A stretch of DNA of 64,000 bases from Algibacter pacificus (GTDB lineage: Bacteria > Bacteroidota > Bacteroidia > Flavobacteriales > Flavobacteriaceae), in assembly GCF_008033385.1 (NCBI RefSeq), contig NZ_VOGY01000007.1, forward strand, positions 186,001 to 250,000, in the 5' to 3' direction. Below the pieces are notes generated by a model. That model searched no databases. It was not told where the DNA came from and saw only the letters and a program-made list of their open reading frames with translations. A program made the translations under genes and the position numbers. Within the stretch, counting starts at the first letter, position 1; the number at the start of each line of letters is the position of its first letter. Shown one piece after another: positions 1-9,059 of this stretch.

Positions 1-2
1 TA

Positions 3-569
3 ATTGCGGAAATTACCAGTGGTTACGAACTTTTTGTGCCCTTAATGATTGTTTCGGCCATATCCTTTACCATCACAAAATACTATATTTCCCACTCTAT
101 TTACACCTTAAAATTGGCTGAACGTGGCGAACTCATGACCCACGATAAAGATCAAAATGTCCTTATGGTTTTAGATATCGATAAAATTCTTGAAACCAAT
201 TTCATTATCCTAAAACCCGAAATGAAACTTGGGGATATTCTTAAAAACGCGGTAGCAAAATCCTCCCGAAATCATTTTCCCGTGGTTAACGACCAGCATG
301 AATTTCTCGGGGTTATTCGCCTAGACGATGTGCGCCATATCATGTTCAATTCCGATTTATACGACACCGTAAATGCCCAAAGCCTCATGCACGCCTCTGC
401 CGGAATTATAGATTATAATACCGATAATATGAACACCATTATGACCAAGTTTAAAACCACCGGCGCATGGAACTTACCAGTCACTAAAGATGGCAAATAC
501 TACGGTTATATTTCAAAATCCAAATTATTAACCGCCTATCGCGAACAACTTATTCAGTTCACCAAATAG
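3..569 (+). CDS. ClC-family chloride channel/transporter, C-terminal part with CBS pair
   Basis: This is the C-terminal 188 residues of a ClC-type chloride channel or Cl-/H+ exchanger. The gene enters from the left edge in frame, so its start is outside the window. The first residues (IAEITSGYELFVPLM) resemble the end of the ClC membrane domain. The rest fits two cytoplasmic CBS repeats at about residues 55-115 and 120-180, each with the alternating hydrophobic pattern of the fold (for example NHFPVVNDQHEFLGVIRLDD). CBS pairs in ClC proteins sense nucleotides or regulate gating. The small membrane protein downstream starts 26 bp later and may be cotranscribed. The family call is firm; channel versus exchanger cannot be decided because the gating glutamate region is missing. 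Confidence 0.85.
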   Translation: MAEITSGYELFVPLMIVSAISFTITKYYISHSIYTLKLAERGELMTHDKDQNVLMVLDIDKILETNFIILKPEMKLGDILKNAVAKSSRNHFPVVNDQHEFLGVIRLDDVRHIMFNSDLYDTVNAQSLMHASAGIIDYNTDNMNTIMTKFKTTGAWNLPVTKDGKYYGYISKSKLLTAYREQLIQFTK

Positions 570-594
570 CACTAAATATCATATTCAAACCTAA

Positions 595-831
595 ATGAAA
601 TACCTTATATCTCTTTTAACCATTGCAGCATTTACCAGTATTCTTCTCGGATTTTTTTTAGACGTCGATTATTCAGAAAAACTCATTGGTTTTGGCGTTA
701 TGGGACTATTTTTTATTGTTTTCCCCATATTTTCATACCACCGCTGGAAAGATAAAGACCCTAAAGATTATATGCTTACTAAAGAAAATTTAGATAAAAT
801 GAAAGCTTCTCAACGCGATAAAAAAATTTAA
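595..831 (+). CDS. Small two-helix membrane protein, function unknown
   Basis: A 78-residue protein with two hydrophobic segments (about residues 4-22 and 30-48) and a charged C-terminal tail ending DKMKASQRDKKI. It starts at an ATG 26 bp after the ClC stop, so the two may form one transcript. Short two-helix proteins of this type are common and uncharacterised in Flavobacteriaceae. I recognise no domain and assign no function. Codon use and base composition match the neighbours, and the ORF fills the available space, which supports a real gene. Confidence 0.65.
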   Translation: MKYLISLLTIAAFTSILLGFFLDVDYSEKLIGFGVMGLFFIVFPIFSYHRWKDKDPKDYMLTKENLDKMKASQRDKKI

Positions 832-836
832 TTTTT

Positions 837-925
837 TGGGCGTTACCCAAGGGTCGGGCTTTTACTACTCGCTCCCTCCCAAAAGGTCGGGGAGCTCAAA
901 CAGGCCGTTCAATCCCTAACGCGGG
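837..925. repeat. GGGCGTT...CCCTAACGC intergenic repeat element
   Basis: A G+C-rich block in an otherwise A+T-rich intergenic space between two convergent genes. It starts TTGGGCGTTACCC and ends CAATCCCTAACGCGGG. It contains an internal hairpin, GCTCCC (871-876) with GGGAGC (890-895), around CTCCCAAAAGG. From memory, sequences with these same ends and a variable middle recur between genes in many Flavobacteriia genomes, like REP elements. Only one copy is present in this window, so repetition cannot be shown here. No coding capacity is visible. It may also help end transcription from both sides. Confidence 0.5.
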
Positions 926-981
926 TATATCTGCTAAATACATTTTTCAACCCGTACTTGGTTATTGTCAAATTAAAAATG

Positions 982-1431
982 CTAGTTCAAATTTCGGCGT
1001 TCAATAAAAAAACGTTTCATAAGCGCCGAAGCTTCTTCAGCTAAAACACCGCCTTTTATTGTGGTTTTAGGATGTAGTTTCGTGTTCAAATTAATACAAC
1101 CACGTTCCAAATCTCTCGCCCCATAAACAATATTAGAAATCTGACTCCAATACAAAGCCCCAGCACACATTTGGCAAGGCTCTAGGGTAACATACAGCGT
1201 ACATTTTTGTAAATACTTGCCACCCAAAAAATTGGCCGCTGCCGTAATAGCTTGCATTTCTGCATGTGCTGTTACATCGTTCAGTGTTTCGGTTAAATTA
1301 TGTCCGCGTGCAATAATTTTATTATCAATAACAATTACAGCTCCCACCGGAATTTCGCCTTGCTCATAAGCAGCCTCGGCTTCCTGTAAGGCGCGTTTCA
1401 TAAAATAGGTATCATCAAAAGGTTGTATCAT
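982..1431 (-). CDS. tadA: tRNA-specific adenosine deaminase TadA
   Basis: Deaminates adenosine 34 of tRNA-Arg(ACG) to inosine for wobble decoding. The 149-residue length is typical. The zinc and catalytic motifs of the cytidine/adenosine deaminase fold are complete: H56-A-E58, where E58 is the proton shuttle, and P85-C86-Q-M-C89. The N-terminal GEIPVGAVIV strand and the C-terminal helical tail (ALMKRFFIERR) fit TadA rather than a free-nucleoside deaminase. It starts at an ATG and is divergent from dxs, with 41 bp between the two start codons. It ends about 55 bp after the repeat element on its 3' side. Confidence 0.95.
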   Translation of the reverse strand: MIQPFDDTYFMKRALQEAEAAYEQGEIPVGAVIVIDNKIIARGHNLTETLNDVTAHAEMQAITAAANFLGGKYLQKCTLYVTLEPCQMCAGALYWSQISNIVYGARDLERGCINLNTKLHPKTTIKGGVLAEEASALMKRFFIERRNLN

Positions 1432-1457
1432 AAAAGCAAAAATACAATTTGAAATAC

Positions 1458-1465
1458 TACATTTG
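1458..1465 (+). promoter_or_regulatory. Candidate -7 element for dxs (TACATTTG)
   Basis: TACATTTG matches the Bacteroidota -7 consensus TAnnTTTG exactly and lies 7 bp before the dxs ATG. Transcription would then start at or next to the start codon, giving a leaderless or nearly leaderless message. No TTG at the usual -33 spacing was found, so this is tentative. Confidence 0.35.
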
Positions 1466-1472
1466 TAAATTA

Positions 1473-3227
1473 ATGAGCAATCTTTTAAACCATATAAACT
1501 CCCCTAAGGAACTTCGTCTTTTAAACCAAAAAGACTTACCGCAACTTGCTCAAGAATTACGTGAGTTTATTATTAACATTGTCGCTACAAAAGAAGGCCA
1601 TTTGGGCGCTAGCCTTGGTGTAGTAGAACTCACCATTGCATTGCATTACGTTTTTAACACGCCAGACGATCAACTTATTTGGGATGTGGGCCACCAAGCC
1701 TACGGCCATAAAATTTTAACCGAGCGTCGCGAAATTTTTCACACCAATCGGCAATTACACGGCATAAGTGGTTTTCCAAAACGCAGCGAAAGTATTTACG
1801 ATACGTTTGGCGTTGGACACGCTTCCACCTCTATTTCCGCAGCCTTAGGCATGGCCATTGCTTCCAAATTAAAAGGTGATTTTAGTAAACAACACATTGC
1901 CGTAATTGGAGATGCTAGTATTGCGGGAGGCATGGCTTTTGAAGGTTTAAATCACGCCGGTGTTACCGATGCTAATTTACTCGTTATTTTAAACGATAAT
2001 GCCATAGGCATAGACCCAAGTGTTGGTGCTTTAAAACAATATTTAACCAATGTAAAAAAGGGCACACAAAAACAAGATAATATTTTTGAAGCCTTAAATT
2101 TTAATTATTCGGGTCCTATTGACGGGCATAATTTACCCAAACTTATTACCGAGTTGGAACGACTAAAAACCGTAAAAGGTCCAAAGTTTTTACACGTAAT
2201 AACCACGAAAGGCAAAGGTTTAAAACAGGCCGAAGAAGATCAAGTAAAATACCACGCACCAGGAAAATTCAATGCTAAAACAGGCGATTTAAATATAAAA
2301 ACACCTGTTATTGAACCTCCAAAATATCAAGATGTTTTTGGACATACCATTGTAGAACTTGCCAAAACAAACCCAAACATTGTAGGTATAACGCCTGCTA
2401 TGCCCACAGGAAGTTCTCTTAAATACATGATGAACGACATGCCAGACCGCGCTTTCGATGTTGGCATAGCCGAGCAACACGCTGTAACCTTAGCCGCAGG
2501 TATGGCAACACAAGGTTTGGTACCGTTTTGCAATATTTATTCCACCTTTTTGCAACGTGCTTACGATCAAATTATTCACGATGTGGCCACACAAAAATTA
2601 CCTGTTATTTTTTGTTTGGATCGCGCCGGTTTGGTTGGAGAAGATGGGGCAACGCATCATGGGGTTTTCGATTTGTCGTATTTACGCTGCATTCCTAATT
2701 TAATCATTTTCGCTCCAAGAAATGAAATTGAATTACGAAACATCATGTACACCGCACAACTAGGATTAGAATACCCTATTGCCATTAGATATCCAAGAGG
2801 TCGTGGCGTCACTATAGACTGGAAACAGCCTTTTTCGAAAATTGGAATAGGACAAGCTACCGAATTAAAAAAAGGAAAAAACCTGGCTATTTTGAGCATA
2901 GGTAATATGTCCAAAAATGTAAGCGAAGCTATTGAAAACTTAAACGTTTCGCATTATGATATGCGTTTTGTAAAACCTTTGGATGCCAATTTACTTCATC
3001 GTGTTTTTAAGGACAACAAAACTATTATTACGGTTGAAGATAATGCCATTACGGGTGGTTTTGGATCGGCTATTTTAGAATTTGCTGCACATCATAATTA
3101 TAAAAACACGATTAAAACACTGGGAATTCCAGATCAATTTATAGAGCACGGTAACGTATCTTTACTACACAATATCATAAACTTAAATGCTGAAAACTTA
3201 GAAAATTACTTTAACAAATATCTTTGA
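1473..3227 (+). CDS. dxs: 1-deoxy-D-xylulose-5-phosphate synthase
   Basis: Condenses pyruvate and glyceraldehyde 3-phosphate using thiamine diphosphate, the first step of the MEP isoprenoid pathway. I use the ATG at 1473 (MSNLLNHINSPKEL, 584 residues); a TTG 24 bp upstream would add a poorly fitting extension. Visible family blocks are DVGHQAYGHKILTGR-like DVGHQAYGHKILTERR, the TPP/Mg motif GDASIAGGMAFEGLNHAG followed by NDNAIGI, the pyrimidine-domain DVGIAEQHAVTLAAGMA, and DRAGLVGEDGATHHG. At 584 residues it is slightly shorter than the roughly 620 of the enterobacterial enzyme. It is monocistronic: tadA diverges upstream and lacI converges downstream. Confidence 0.95.
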   Translation: MSNLLNHINSPKELRLLNQKDLPQLAQELREFIINIVATKEGHLGASLGVVELTIALHYVFNTPDDQLIWDVGHQAYGHKILTERREIFHTNRQLHGISGFPKRSESIYDTFGVGHASTSISAALGMAIASKLKGDFSKQHIAVIGDASIAGGMAFEGLNHAGVTDANLLVILNDNAIGIDPSVGALKQYLTNVKKGTQKQDNIFEALNFNYSGPIDGHNLPKLITELERLKTVKGPKFLHVITTKGKGLKQAEEDQVKYHAPGKFNAKTGDLNIKTPVIEPPKYQDVFGHTIVELAKTNPNIVGITPAMPTGSSLKYMMNDMPDRAFDVGIAEQHAVTLAAGMATQGLVPFCNIYSTFLQRAYDQIIHDVATQKLPVIFCLDRAGLVGEDGATHHGVFDLSYLRCIPNLIIFAPRNEIELRNIMYTAQLGLEYPIAIRYPRGRGVTIDWKQPFSKIGIGQATELKKGKNLAILSIGNMSKNVSEAIENLNVSHYDMRFVKPLDANLLHRVFKDNKTIITVEDNAITGGFGSAILEFAAHHNYKNTIKTLGIPDQFIEHGNVSLLHNIINLNAENLENYFNKYL

Positions 3228-3314
3228 TAACTTTCAACACTTCTCATTTAATGAACAGTTTTAATAGAACTTTGCCATTTTTGTTAAAACCCGTAAGTAC
3301 TAAAAATGAAGAAA

Positions 3315-3341
3315 CCCTGTGGGTCTCTCACCTCCACAGGG
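3315..3341. terminator. Candidate bidirectional terminator hairpin
   Basis: CCCTGTGG (3315-3322) pairs with CCACAGGG (3334-3341) across an 11-nt loop, between the convergent dxs and lacI genes. No long T-tract follows on either strand, so it may be a weak terminator or only a 3'-end stabiliser. Confidence 0.4.
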
Positions 3342-3477
3342 AATATCTAATGATAAATCAGTAACAAAAAAAATGAAGTATATATTTTTTAGGCAACCAA
3401 TTGTTCAAAGATAAACATATATTTTCTTTTAAACATAAGAAAATTTAACGGTTTTTAACAAAAAAATACTATTTTCC

Positions 3478-4485
3478 TTATAAGGTAGATTTATTTTTTA
3501 CAATACTGGTTTTTACAATAATGGTTTTTACATCGGCATTAGCATGTTCCTTTTGCATTCTGGTAATTAACATTTGAGCAGCATTTACTCCAATGGCTTT
3601 GGCATGCTGACGAATAGTTGTTAGTTTTGGAATCGTATGATGCGAATCGGATTTACTAGCAAAAGCAATCACCGAAAAATCTTTAGGAACTTTTAAACCT
3701 AAATTTATAGCGGTGTTTAAAGCAATAATTCCAGACGAACTATCGGCAGCTACTACGGCATCAACCGTTCTATTTTTCTTTAAAAAAGACTTAATAACTT
3801 TTTGATGATCGTCTTTTCCTTTCTTTATTTTTAAAACTAAAGGCTCTTGCTTACCGTGTTCTAGAATGGCTTTATTGTAACCACGTTCGCGTAATTTACC
3901 AACACTTAAATCGTTTATGTTACTTACAAAAAGAATGTTTTTTCTTTTTTCCAATAAAAGACTTTTTGTGGCGTTATACATGGCATCAAAATCATCCACA
4001 ATTACCTTATCACACATCACATCATGAGCCACACGATCGAACATCACAATAGGCAAGCCTTGACTAATGGTTTTTTTAAAGTGTTCTATTTCATTTTTAA
4101 TTTGCGTTTCTTCTGCAACCGACAAAATAAAACCATCTACACTACCATTAGCAAGTAACTGTAAACTTTGTTTTTCTTTCTCTAAAGACTCGTTGGATAT
4201 ACAGGTAATAATATTGTAACCGTGTTTTGCTGCTTCCGTTTCTATACCAAAAAGGACTTTTGCTAAAATTCTATTTAAAATATTGGGAATAATAACACCA
4301 ATTGTTTTGGTTTTATTATTTTTTAAACTTAACGCGACTTTATTCGGTTTATAGTTATACAATTCAGCTAGTTCTTTTACACGTCTTACTGTTTCCTCTC
4401 CAATTTCTTCGCTATTATTTAATGCTTTTGAAACCGTAGAAATAGATACGCCTAATTCTTTTGCTAACTGTTTTAATGTAACCAT
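3478..4485 (-). CDS. LacI-family transcriptional regulator
   Basis: A 335-residue LacI/GalR-type repressor. The N-terminal helix-turn-helix (MVTLKQLAKELGVSISTVSKALN) and hinge (YKPNKVALSLKN) are complete. They are followed by a periplasmic-binding-protein-like sensor domain beginning KTIGVIIPNILNRI. The start is an ATG, preceded on the minus strand by TATTTTTG (4524-4517), an exact TAnnTTTG box. It is divergent from the AraC gene, with about 150 bp between the coding starts. Its target is unknown; the nearby AraC/TonB-receptor pair is the obvious candidate. The short GCGTTA direct repeat at 4500-4511, near its transcription start, could be an autoregulatory site but is not a clean palindrome. 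Confidence 0.88.
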   Translation of the reverse strand: MVTLKQLAKELGVSISTVSKALNNSEEIGEETVRRVKELAELYNYKPNKVALSLKNNKTKTIGVIIPNILNRILAKVLFGIETEAAKHGYNIITCISNESLEKEKQSLQLLANGSVDGFILSVAEETQIKNEIEHFKKTISQGLPIVMFDRVAHDVMCDKVIVDDFDAMYNATKSLLLEKRKNILFVSNINDLSVGKLRERGYNKAILEHGKQEPLVLKIKKGKDDHQKVIKSFLKKNRTVDAVVAADSSSGIIALNTAINLGLKVPKDFSVIAFASKSDSHHTIPKLTTIRQHAKAIGVNAAQMLITRMQKEHANADVKTIIVKTSIVKNKSTL

Positions 4486-4636
4486 ATATTTTTTTATATA
4501 ACGCTAACGCAATTTACAAAAATACACGTTGCAAATTACTATGCTAAAAATAAGTTATAATAATTTTATATTTTTACAAAATACAATTAAAATTTCCTTT
4601 TTTATTTTTAAAATATTCCCTTTAAGCCATAGGTAT

Positions 4637-5452
4637 ATGACAGAACTTACAATAAAAGATAAAACTAAGGCTCAAGAATATATAAAAATTGAATCGTTTA
4701 GAAAACATACCCGAGTAACAAAACCACATAAGCACAACAAATATTTAGAATTTGTTTATTTTAAAAAAGCTACAGGTTTTCATGTTATCGACCATTTTAA
4801 AATTGAAATTACCAATCCTATTTTTTTTATAGTTAGAAAGGAGCAAATTCATTATTGGCATTTAACTTCAGAGCCTGAAGGTTATGTTATCATTATAAAA
4901 GAAGCTTTTATCGAGCAGTGCGTAGATATTGAAATAAAGCAACAATTAGTAAAAATAAGTGCGTTTCCTTATTTAACACCAGAAGATAATAGGACGATAG
5001 AACAGTTGTTTCAATTATTAATTTCTGAAAACAAGCACAAGAAAAACAAAACCATTGTTGAAAGTTTATTGAAAGTACTGTTAAGCAAATTACTTCAAAT
5101 TGAAAACAAAAACGAACTTCCCCATCAATCCATTTACCAAGAATTTATTGGGTTATTAAGCAACCAAGAAACGTTATCTAATAGCGTAAAGTTCTATGCC
5201 GATTTACTCAATACAAGTCCGCAAAACTTAAATAAAAGTTGCCGAAATGAATGTAACAAAACAGCCTCTGAAGTATTATCCGATTTTATTTTAAGTGAAG
5301 CCAAGCGTTTGCTTTTATATACTGAAAAAAACATCTCTGAAATTGCTTACGCCCTTTCTTTTCGAGATAACTCTCATTTTACAAAATACTTTAAACGCCA
5401 TGTAGGTAAAACGCCTAGTGCCTTTAGAAGTAAAACATCATATATACCATAA
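4637..5452 (+). CDS. AraC-family transcriptional regulator
   Basis: A 271-residue regulator with an N-terminal cupin-like sensor (KPHKHNKYLEFVYF..., residues about 20-110) and a C-terminal double helix-turn-helix (SEAKRLLLYTEKNISEIAYALSF, then NSHFTKYFKRHVGKTPSAFR). I start it at the ATG at 4637 (MTELTIKDKT). Codons upstream encode a hydrophobic, A+T-rich stretch unlike the family and probably belong to the leader. It lies 85 bp before, and on the same strand as, the TonB-dependent receptor, so it probably activates that gene in response to the receptor's ligand. The ligand is unknown. Confidence 0.85.
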   Translation: MTELTIKDKTKAQEYIKIESFRKHTRVTKPHKHNKYLEFVYFKKATGFHVIDHFKIEITNPIFFIVRKEQIHYWHLTSEPEGYVIIIKEAFIEQCVDIEIKQQLVKISAFPYLTPEDNRTIEQLFQLLISENKHKKNKTIVESLLKVLLSKLLQIENKNELPHQSIYQEFIGLLSNQETLSNSVKFYADLLNTSPQNLNKSCRNECNKTASEVLSDFILSEAKRLLLYTEKNISEIAYALSFRDNSHFTKYFKRHVGKTPSAFRSKTSYIP

Positions 5453-5537
5453 ATTTTTCAAAAACACCATTCTGTTTTATTAAATAAGTATAATTTCGCA
5501 CCAAATTACCAATCCAAATTAATAAAACTAATATCGA

Positions 5538-8039
5538 ATGAAAATTAAAATTTCAGTAGTATTTACACTCCTATTCTTTTCTTCCCAATTTATTTTTAGT
5601 CAAATTACCGGAAAAATAATCGATGGTGATGTTAACGAACCATTAGAATACGCAACGGCTGCGCTATACAAAACAAACGGCAATTTAGTTACAGGTGTTG
5701 TAACCAATACAGAAGGTCTGTTTTCTTTAGAAAACATAAAAACCGGAAGCTATTTTCTAGAAGCATCTTTTATGGGATATACCGCTTTTAAATCGGAAAC
5801 CATTTTGGTGAACAAAAAAGGTCAAGCCATTAATTTAGGAAGCATCAAATTAACTTTAGGAAGCCAATTAAACGAAGTGTTGGTAAAAGCCGAACGTTCT
5901 GCTGTTGTTCACAAAATTGACCGTCAAGTATTCGATACTAAAAAATATCAAAATGCCGAAGGTGGAAATGCCGTTGATGTTATAAAAAACTTACCATCGG
6001 TTACCGTAGATGGCCAAGGTGAAATTAGCGTTCGTGGCAGTAAAGGTTTTACCGTATTAGTAAACGGAAAACCAACGCAAGGCGATGCCGCTTCAATTTT
6101 AGCGCAATTACCTGCAAATGCTTTAGAAACCGTAGAACTTATTACAGCACCATCTGCAAAATACGATCCCGAAGGAAAAGGAGGTATTCTAAATATTAAA
6201 ACTAAAAAAGGCGCTACAAATGGTACGTTTGCTCAAGTGAATGTTCGTGGTGGTTTTCCTTCTATTGAACCTTACGACACTCAAGTTCCAGCAGAACGTT
6301 ACGGTATAGATGCAACTGTAAATAAACGTACCGATAAATGGAATATTTCCGTTGGAGCAAGTTACCAACGTAATGATAAAACAGGGCGTCGTGAAGGCGA
6401 TATGTTTATTGTAAATCAAGCGGAAGATAAAACCACTTTCTTACCTTCGGATGGTGAACGTAGTTTTGATGACATTAGTTATAATGGTCGTTTTAATATT
6501 GATTTTACACCAAATGAAAACGATGAATTTTCATTAGGTTTTTTCGCTGGAAAACACACAAAAGAACGTCTTGCCGATATTGTGTATTATGATAATCACG
6601 CCCTTTCTCCAATTGGAACAGAAAATAGATTATATACTTTTTCATATTACAACCACAACTTAAGAATTAGAAAAGGCGATTTTGCTTTAGGAAGTTTCGA
6701 TTATGCGCATAAATTTAATAACGATTCTAAATTATCAACTTCCATTTTATATGAATATACTTTTCTTGGAGGACCAACAGTGAATGATAATTTAGGATTC
6801 TCCGACAACTCTAACGACCAACAAGAATACAACACCAATGATAATCCTCTTTACGGTACACGCTTTAACCTCGATTACGCGTGGAAACCTTTCACATTTG
6901 GAACGCTTGAAACTGGCTACCAATACCGCGATATTGATCACACAGGCGAGTTTGTTTACGAACGTGATGGTGAATTAGTCGAGGCATTCTCTAGTGATAT
7001 CCAATTAAAACGTGCTATTCATGCTGGATACGCGCAATTAACAGGCAAAAAAAATAACTGGGATTATAATGCTGGCGTGCGTTTAGAATCTATGGATAGA
7101 ACCTATACAGAAACCTTAGAAGGTAAGTCTCCAAATGTTTACCAATACGATTTTGTAAAATTATTCCCTTCGGCATCTGTGCAATATGCCGTTAACGACA
7201 AAACAAATATTAAAGCCGCCTACAGTAAACGTGTAGAACGCACCACCACTTTTAAAATGAATAGTTTTGCAGAGCGCGAGCATTCGGAAGTTTTTGAACA
7301 AGGGGATAACACCTTACTGCCAGAGTTTATCGATTTAGTAGAATTAGGGGTTACTAAAAAATTAAAAGGCGGCAATTCCGTTTATGCCACGACGTATTTC
7401 AGACATGTAGACAACGTCATAAACCGAGTAAACACCTTAGCTTACGAAACTAACGGTGCCGTAATTGATAGTGTTATAAACCGTGTATATTCTAACGTTG
7501 GAAAAAGCAATGCGATAGGCTTAGAGTTTGGAGCAACCATAAAACCTACAAAAAACTGGACAAACGTTATTGGTGCAAATGTCTATAATTATGCTATTGA
7601 TGGCGTTCTAAACTTTAATCATAGAGATGGAATTCCTAGAAGTTATGGTATTGATTCAAAATCGACTATTTATTCTTTCAACTTAAATTCAACCTATTTA
7701 TTTTGGGATAATGCATCGTTACAATTTACATTCAATTATTTATCCGATAGAAATACAGCTATGGGTGAGGATTCACGATTCTACTCGCCAAATTTAGCCT
7801 TTAGAAAAACCTTTATCGACAATCGTTTAACGGCAACGCTACAATGGCAAAACATAGATATGGGGCTGTTAGATACCAACGAGCAACGTATTACAACCTC
7901 GAGACCCGACCAATTTTATACCACTACAAATTATGTTTACGAAGTCGATATGGTATCCTTAAACCTATCATACACCTTCAATACGGTAAAAAACAAATCT
8001 AAATTTATTGATAGTGAATTTGGTAAAAAAGAATTTTAG
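5538..8039 (+). CDS. TonB-dependent receptor, OMP_b-brl_3 type, SusD-less
   Basis: An 833-residue outer-membrane receptor. It has a signal peptide (residues 1-21, ending FIFSQ), a carboxypeptidase-D-like regulatory domain (about 22-105, TGKIIDGDVNEPLEYA), a plug (about 120-230, with NLPSVTVDGQGEISVRG and ILNIKTKKG), then a large beta-barrel ending with an aromatic-rich strand and the tail SEFGKKEF. The barrel resembles the outer-membrane beta-barrel family 3 rather than SusC, and no susD follows. The upstream AraC gene suggests substrate-induced expression. A strong terminator follows. The substrate cannot be deduced. Confidence 0.88.
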   Translation: MKIKISVVFTLLFFSSQFIFSQITGKIIDGDVNEPLEYATAALYKTNGNLVTGVVTNTEGLFSLENIKTGSYFLEASFMGYTAFKSETILVNKKGQAINLGSIKLTLGSQLNEVLVKAERSAVVHKIDRQVFDTKKYQNAEGGNAVDVIKNLPSVTVDGQGEISVRGSKGFTVLVNGKPTQGDAASILAQLPANALETVELITAPSAKYDPEGKGGILNIKTKKGATNGTFAQVNVRGGFPSIEPYDTQVPAERYGIDATVNKRTDKWNISVGASYQRNDKTGRREGDMFIVNQAEDKTTFLPSDGERSFDDISYNGRFNIDFTPNENDEFSLGFFAGKHTKERLADIVYYDNHALSPIGTENRLYTFSYYNHNLRIRKGDFALGSFDYAHKFNNDSKLSTSILYEYTFLGGPTVNDNLGFSDNSNDQQEYNTNDNPLYGTRFNLDYAWKPFTFGTLETGYQYRDIDHTGEFVYERDGELVEAFSSDIQLKRAIHAGYAQLTGKKNNWDYNAGVRLESMDRTYTETLEGKSPNVYQYDFVKLFPSASVQYAVNDKTNIKAAYSKRVERTTTFKMNSFAEREHSEVFEQGDNTLLPEFIDLVELGVTKKLKGGNSVYATTYFRHVDNVINRVNTLAYETNGAVIDSVINRVYSNVGKSNAIGLEFGATIKPTKNWTNVIGANVYNYAIDGVLNFNHRDGIPRSYGIDSKSTIYSFNLNSTYLFWDNASLQFTFNYLSDRNTAMGEDSRFYSPNLAFRKTFIDNRLTATLQWQNIDMGLLDTNEQRITTSRPDQFYTTTNYVYEVDMVSLNLSYTFNTVKNKSKFIDSEFGKKEF

Positions 8040-8065
8040 TAAACCTACTCGTTTTTAAAAACATA

Positions 8066-8100
8066 ATCCTGTAAGACTTCAAAACCTTACAGGATTTTTT
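8066..8100 (+). terminator. Intrinsic terminator of the TonB receptor gene
   Basis: ATCCTGTAAG (8066-8075) pairs perfectly with CTTACAGGAT (8086-8095) over a 10-nt loop and is followed by a run of six T. Confidence 0.85.
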
Positions 8101-8166
8101 ATTTTAATAGTTTACTAACATGCCTATCAGTTCTAGTTTGTACTTTTGTAACAAGAATTATATTAT

Positions 8167-8976
8167 ATGAATTTATCTGAAGTAAAACTCGTAGTCTCCG
8201 ATATGGATGGCACGTTGTTAAATAATAATAGCGAAGTAAGCGATCGCTTTTTTAAACAATTTGAAGCATTAAAAAAACGAAACATACATTTTGTGGCTGC
8301 CAGTGGACGCCAGTACCAAAGCATTGTGCATAAACTAGACACCATAAAACATGACATTTCTATCATTGCAGAAAATGGAGGATTAATGCAATATAAAAAT
8401 GAAATTAATATTTTATTAAAATTATCTTCGGAAGATGTTTTTAAATCAATTGAAATACTTCGGAAAATACCAGGTTGTTACATTGTTTTATGCGGAAGAA
8501 AAGCCGCTTATGTTGAAACGAAAGATGATGAATTTATTTCAAAATTTAGTGAGTATTATACCGCTTATAAAATTGTTGAAGACTTAACAAAAGTAACCAA
8601 CGACGATTTTATGAAAATAGCTGTCTATCATTTTGAATCGTCCGAGAATTGCATTCTACCCAATATTTCGGGGCTTAAAGAAGACTATAAAATTACGATT
8701 TCAGGACAAAATTGGCTCGATATTTCGCATAAAAACGCTAACAAAGGTTACGCCTTACATATGCTTCAAAAAGATATGGGCATTAGTAAAAATGAAACTA
8801 TGGTTTTTGGCGATTATAACAACGATTTACAAATGCTAGAATTAGCACATTTTAGCTATGCTATGGAAAATGCGCACCCAAACGTTAAGAAAATAGCCAA
8901 CTTTGAAACTAAAAGCAACATGAATGAAGGCGTAGAATCTGTTTTAGAAGCATTGATAAACAGCAAATGCATTTAA
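8167..8976 (+). CDS. Cof-type HAD-IIB hydrolase
   Basis: A 269-residue haloacid-dehalogenase phosphatase of the Cof subfamily. Motif I is D12-M-D14-G-T, motif II is the serine in AASGR, and motif IV is GDYNNDLQML, which supplies the Mg-binding acidic residues. The cap between them is of C2B size. Such enzymes dephosphorylate sugar phosphates, flavin nucleotides or PLP; the substrate cannot be assigned. TACTTTTG at 8141-8148 matches TAnnTTTG and gives a leader of about 12 nt. With terminators on both sides, the gene appears monocistronic. Confidence 0.88.
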   Translation: MNLSEVKLVVSDMDGTLLNNNSEVSDRFFKQFEALKKRNIHFVAASGRQYQSIVHKLDTIKHDISIIAENGGLMQYKNEINILLKLSSEDVFKSIEILRKIPGCYIVLCGRKAAYVETKDDEFISKFSEYYTAYKIVEDLTKVTNDDFMKIAVYHFESSENCILPNISGLKEDYKITISGQNWLDISHKNANKGYALHMLQKDMGISKNETMVFGDYNNDLQMLELAHFSYAMENAHPNVKKIANFETKSNMNEGVESVLEALINSKCI

Positions 8977-9000
8977 AATTTCACGCTTATAAAAAATAAA

Positions 9001-9037
9001 AAAACCTTCCTGTTTCAATTAAAAAAAGGAAGGTTTT
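9001..9037. terminator. Bidirectional terminator between HAD gene and eda
   Basis: AAAACCTTCCT (9001-9011) pairs with AGGAAGGTTTT (9027-9037), with A-rich and T-rich flanks. It lies between convergent genes and can end both transcripts. Confidence 0.8.
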
Positions 9038-9059
9038 TATTATATATTTATTTTGAAAC

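Noticed and set aside
4500-4511. AACGCTAACGCA as an operator for the first LacI regulator
   Set aside because: It is a short direct repeat rather than a palindrome, so support is too weak for a feature.
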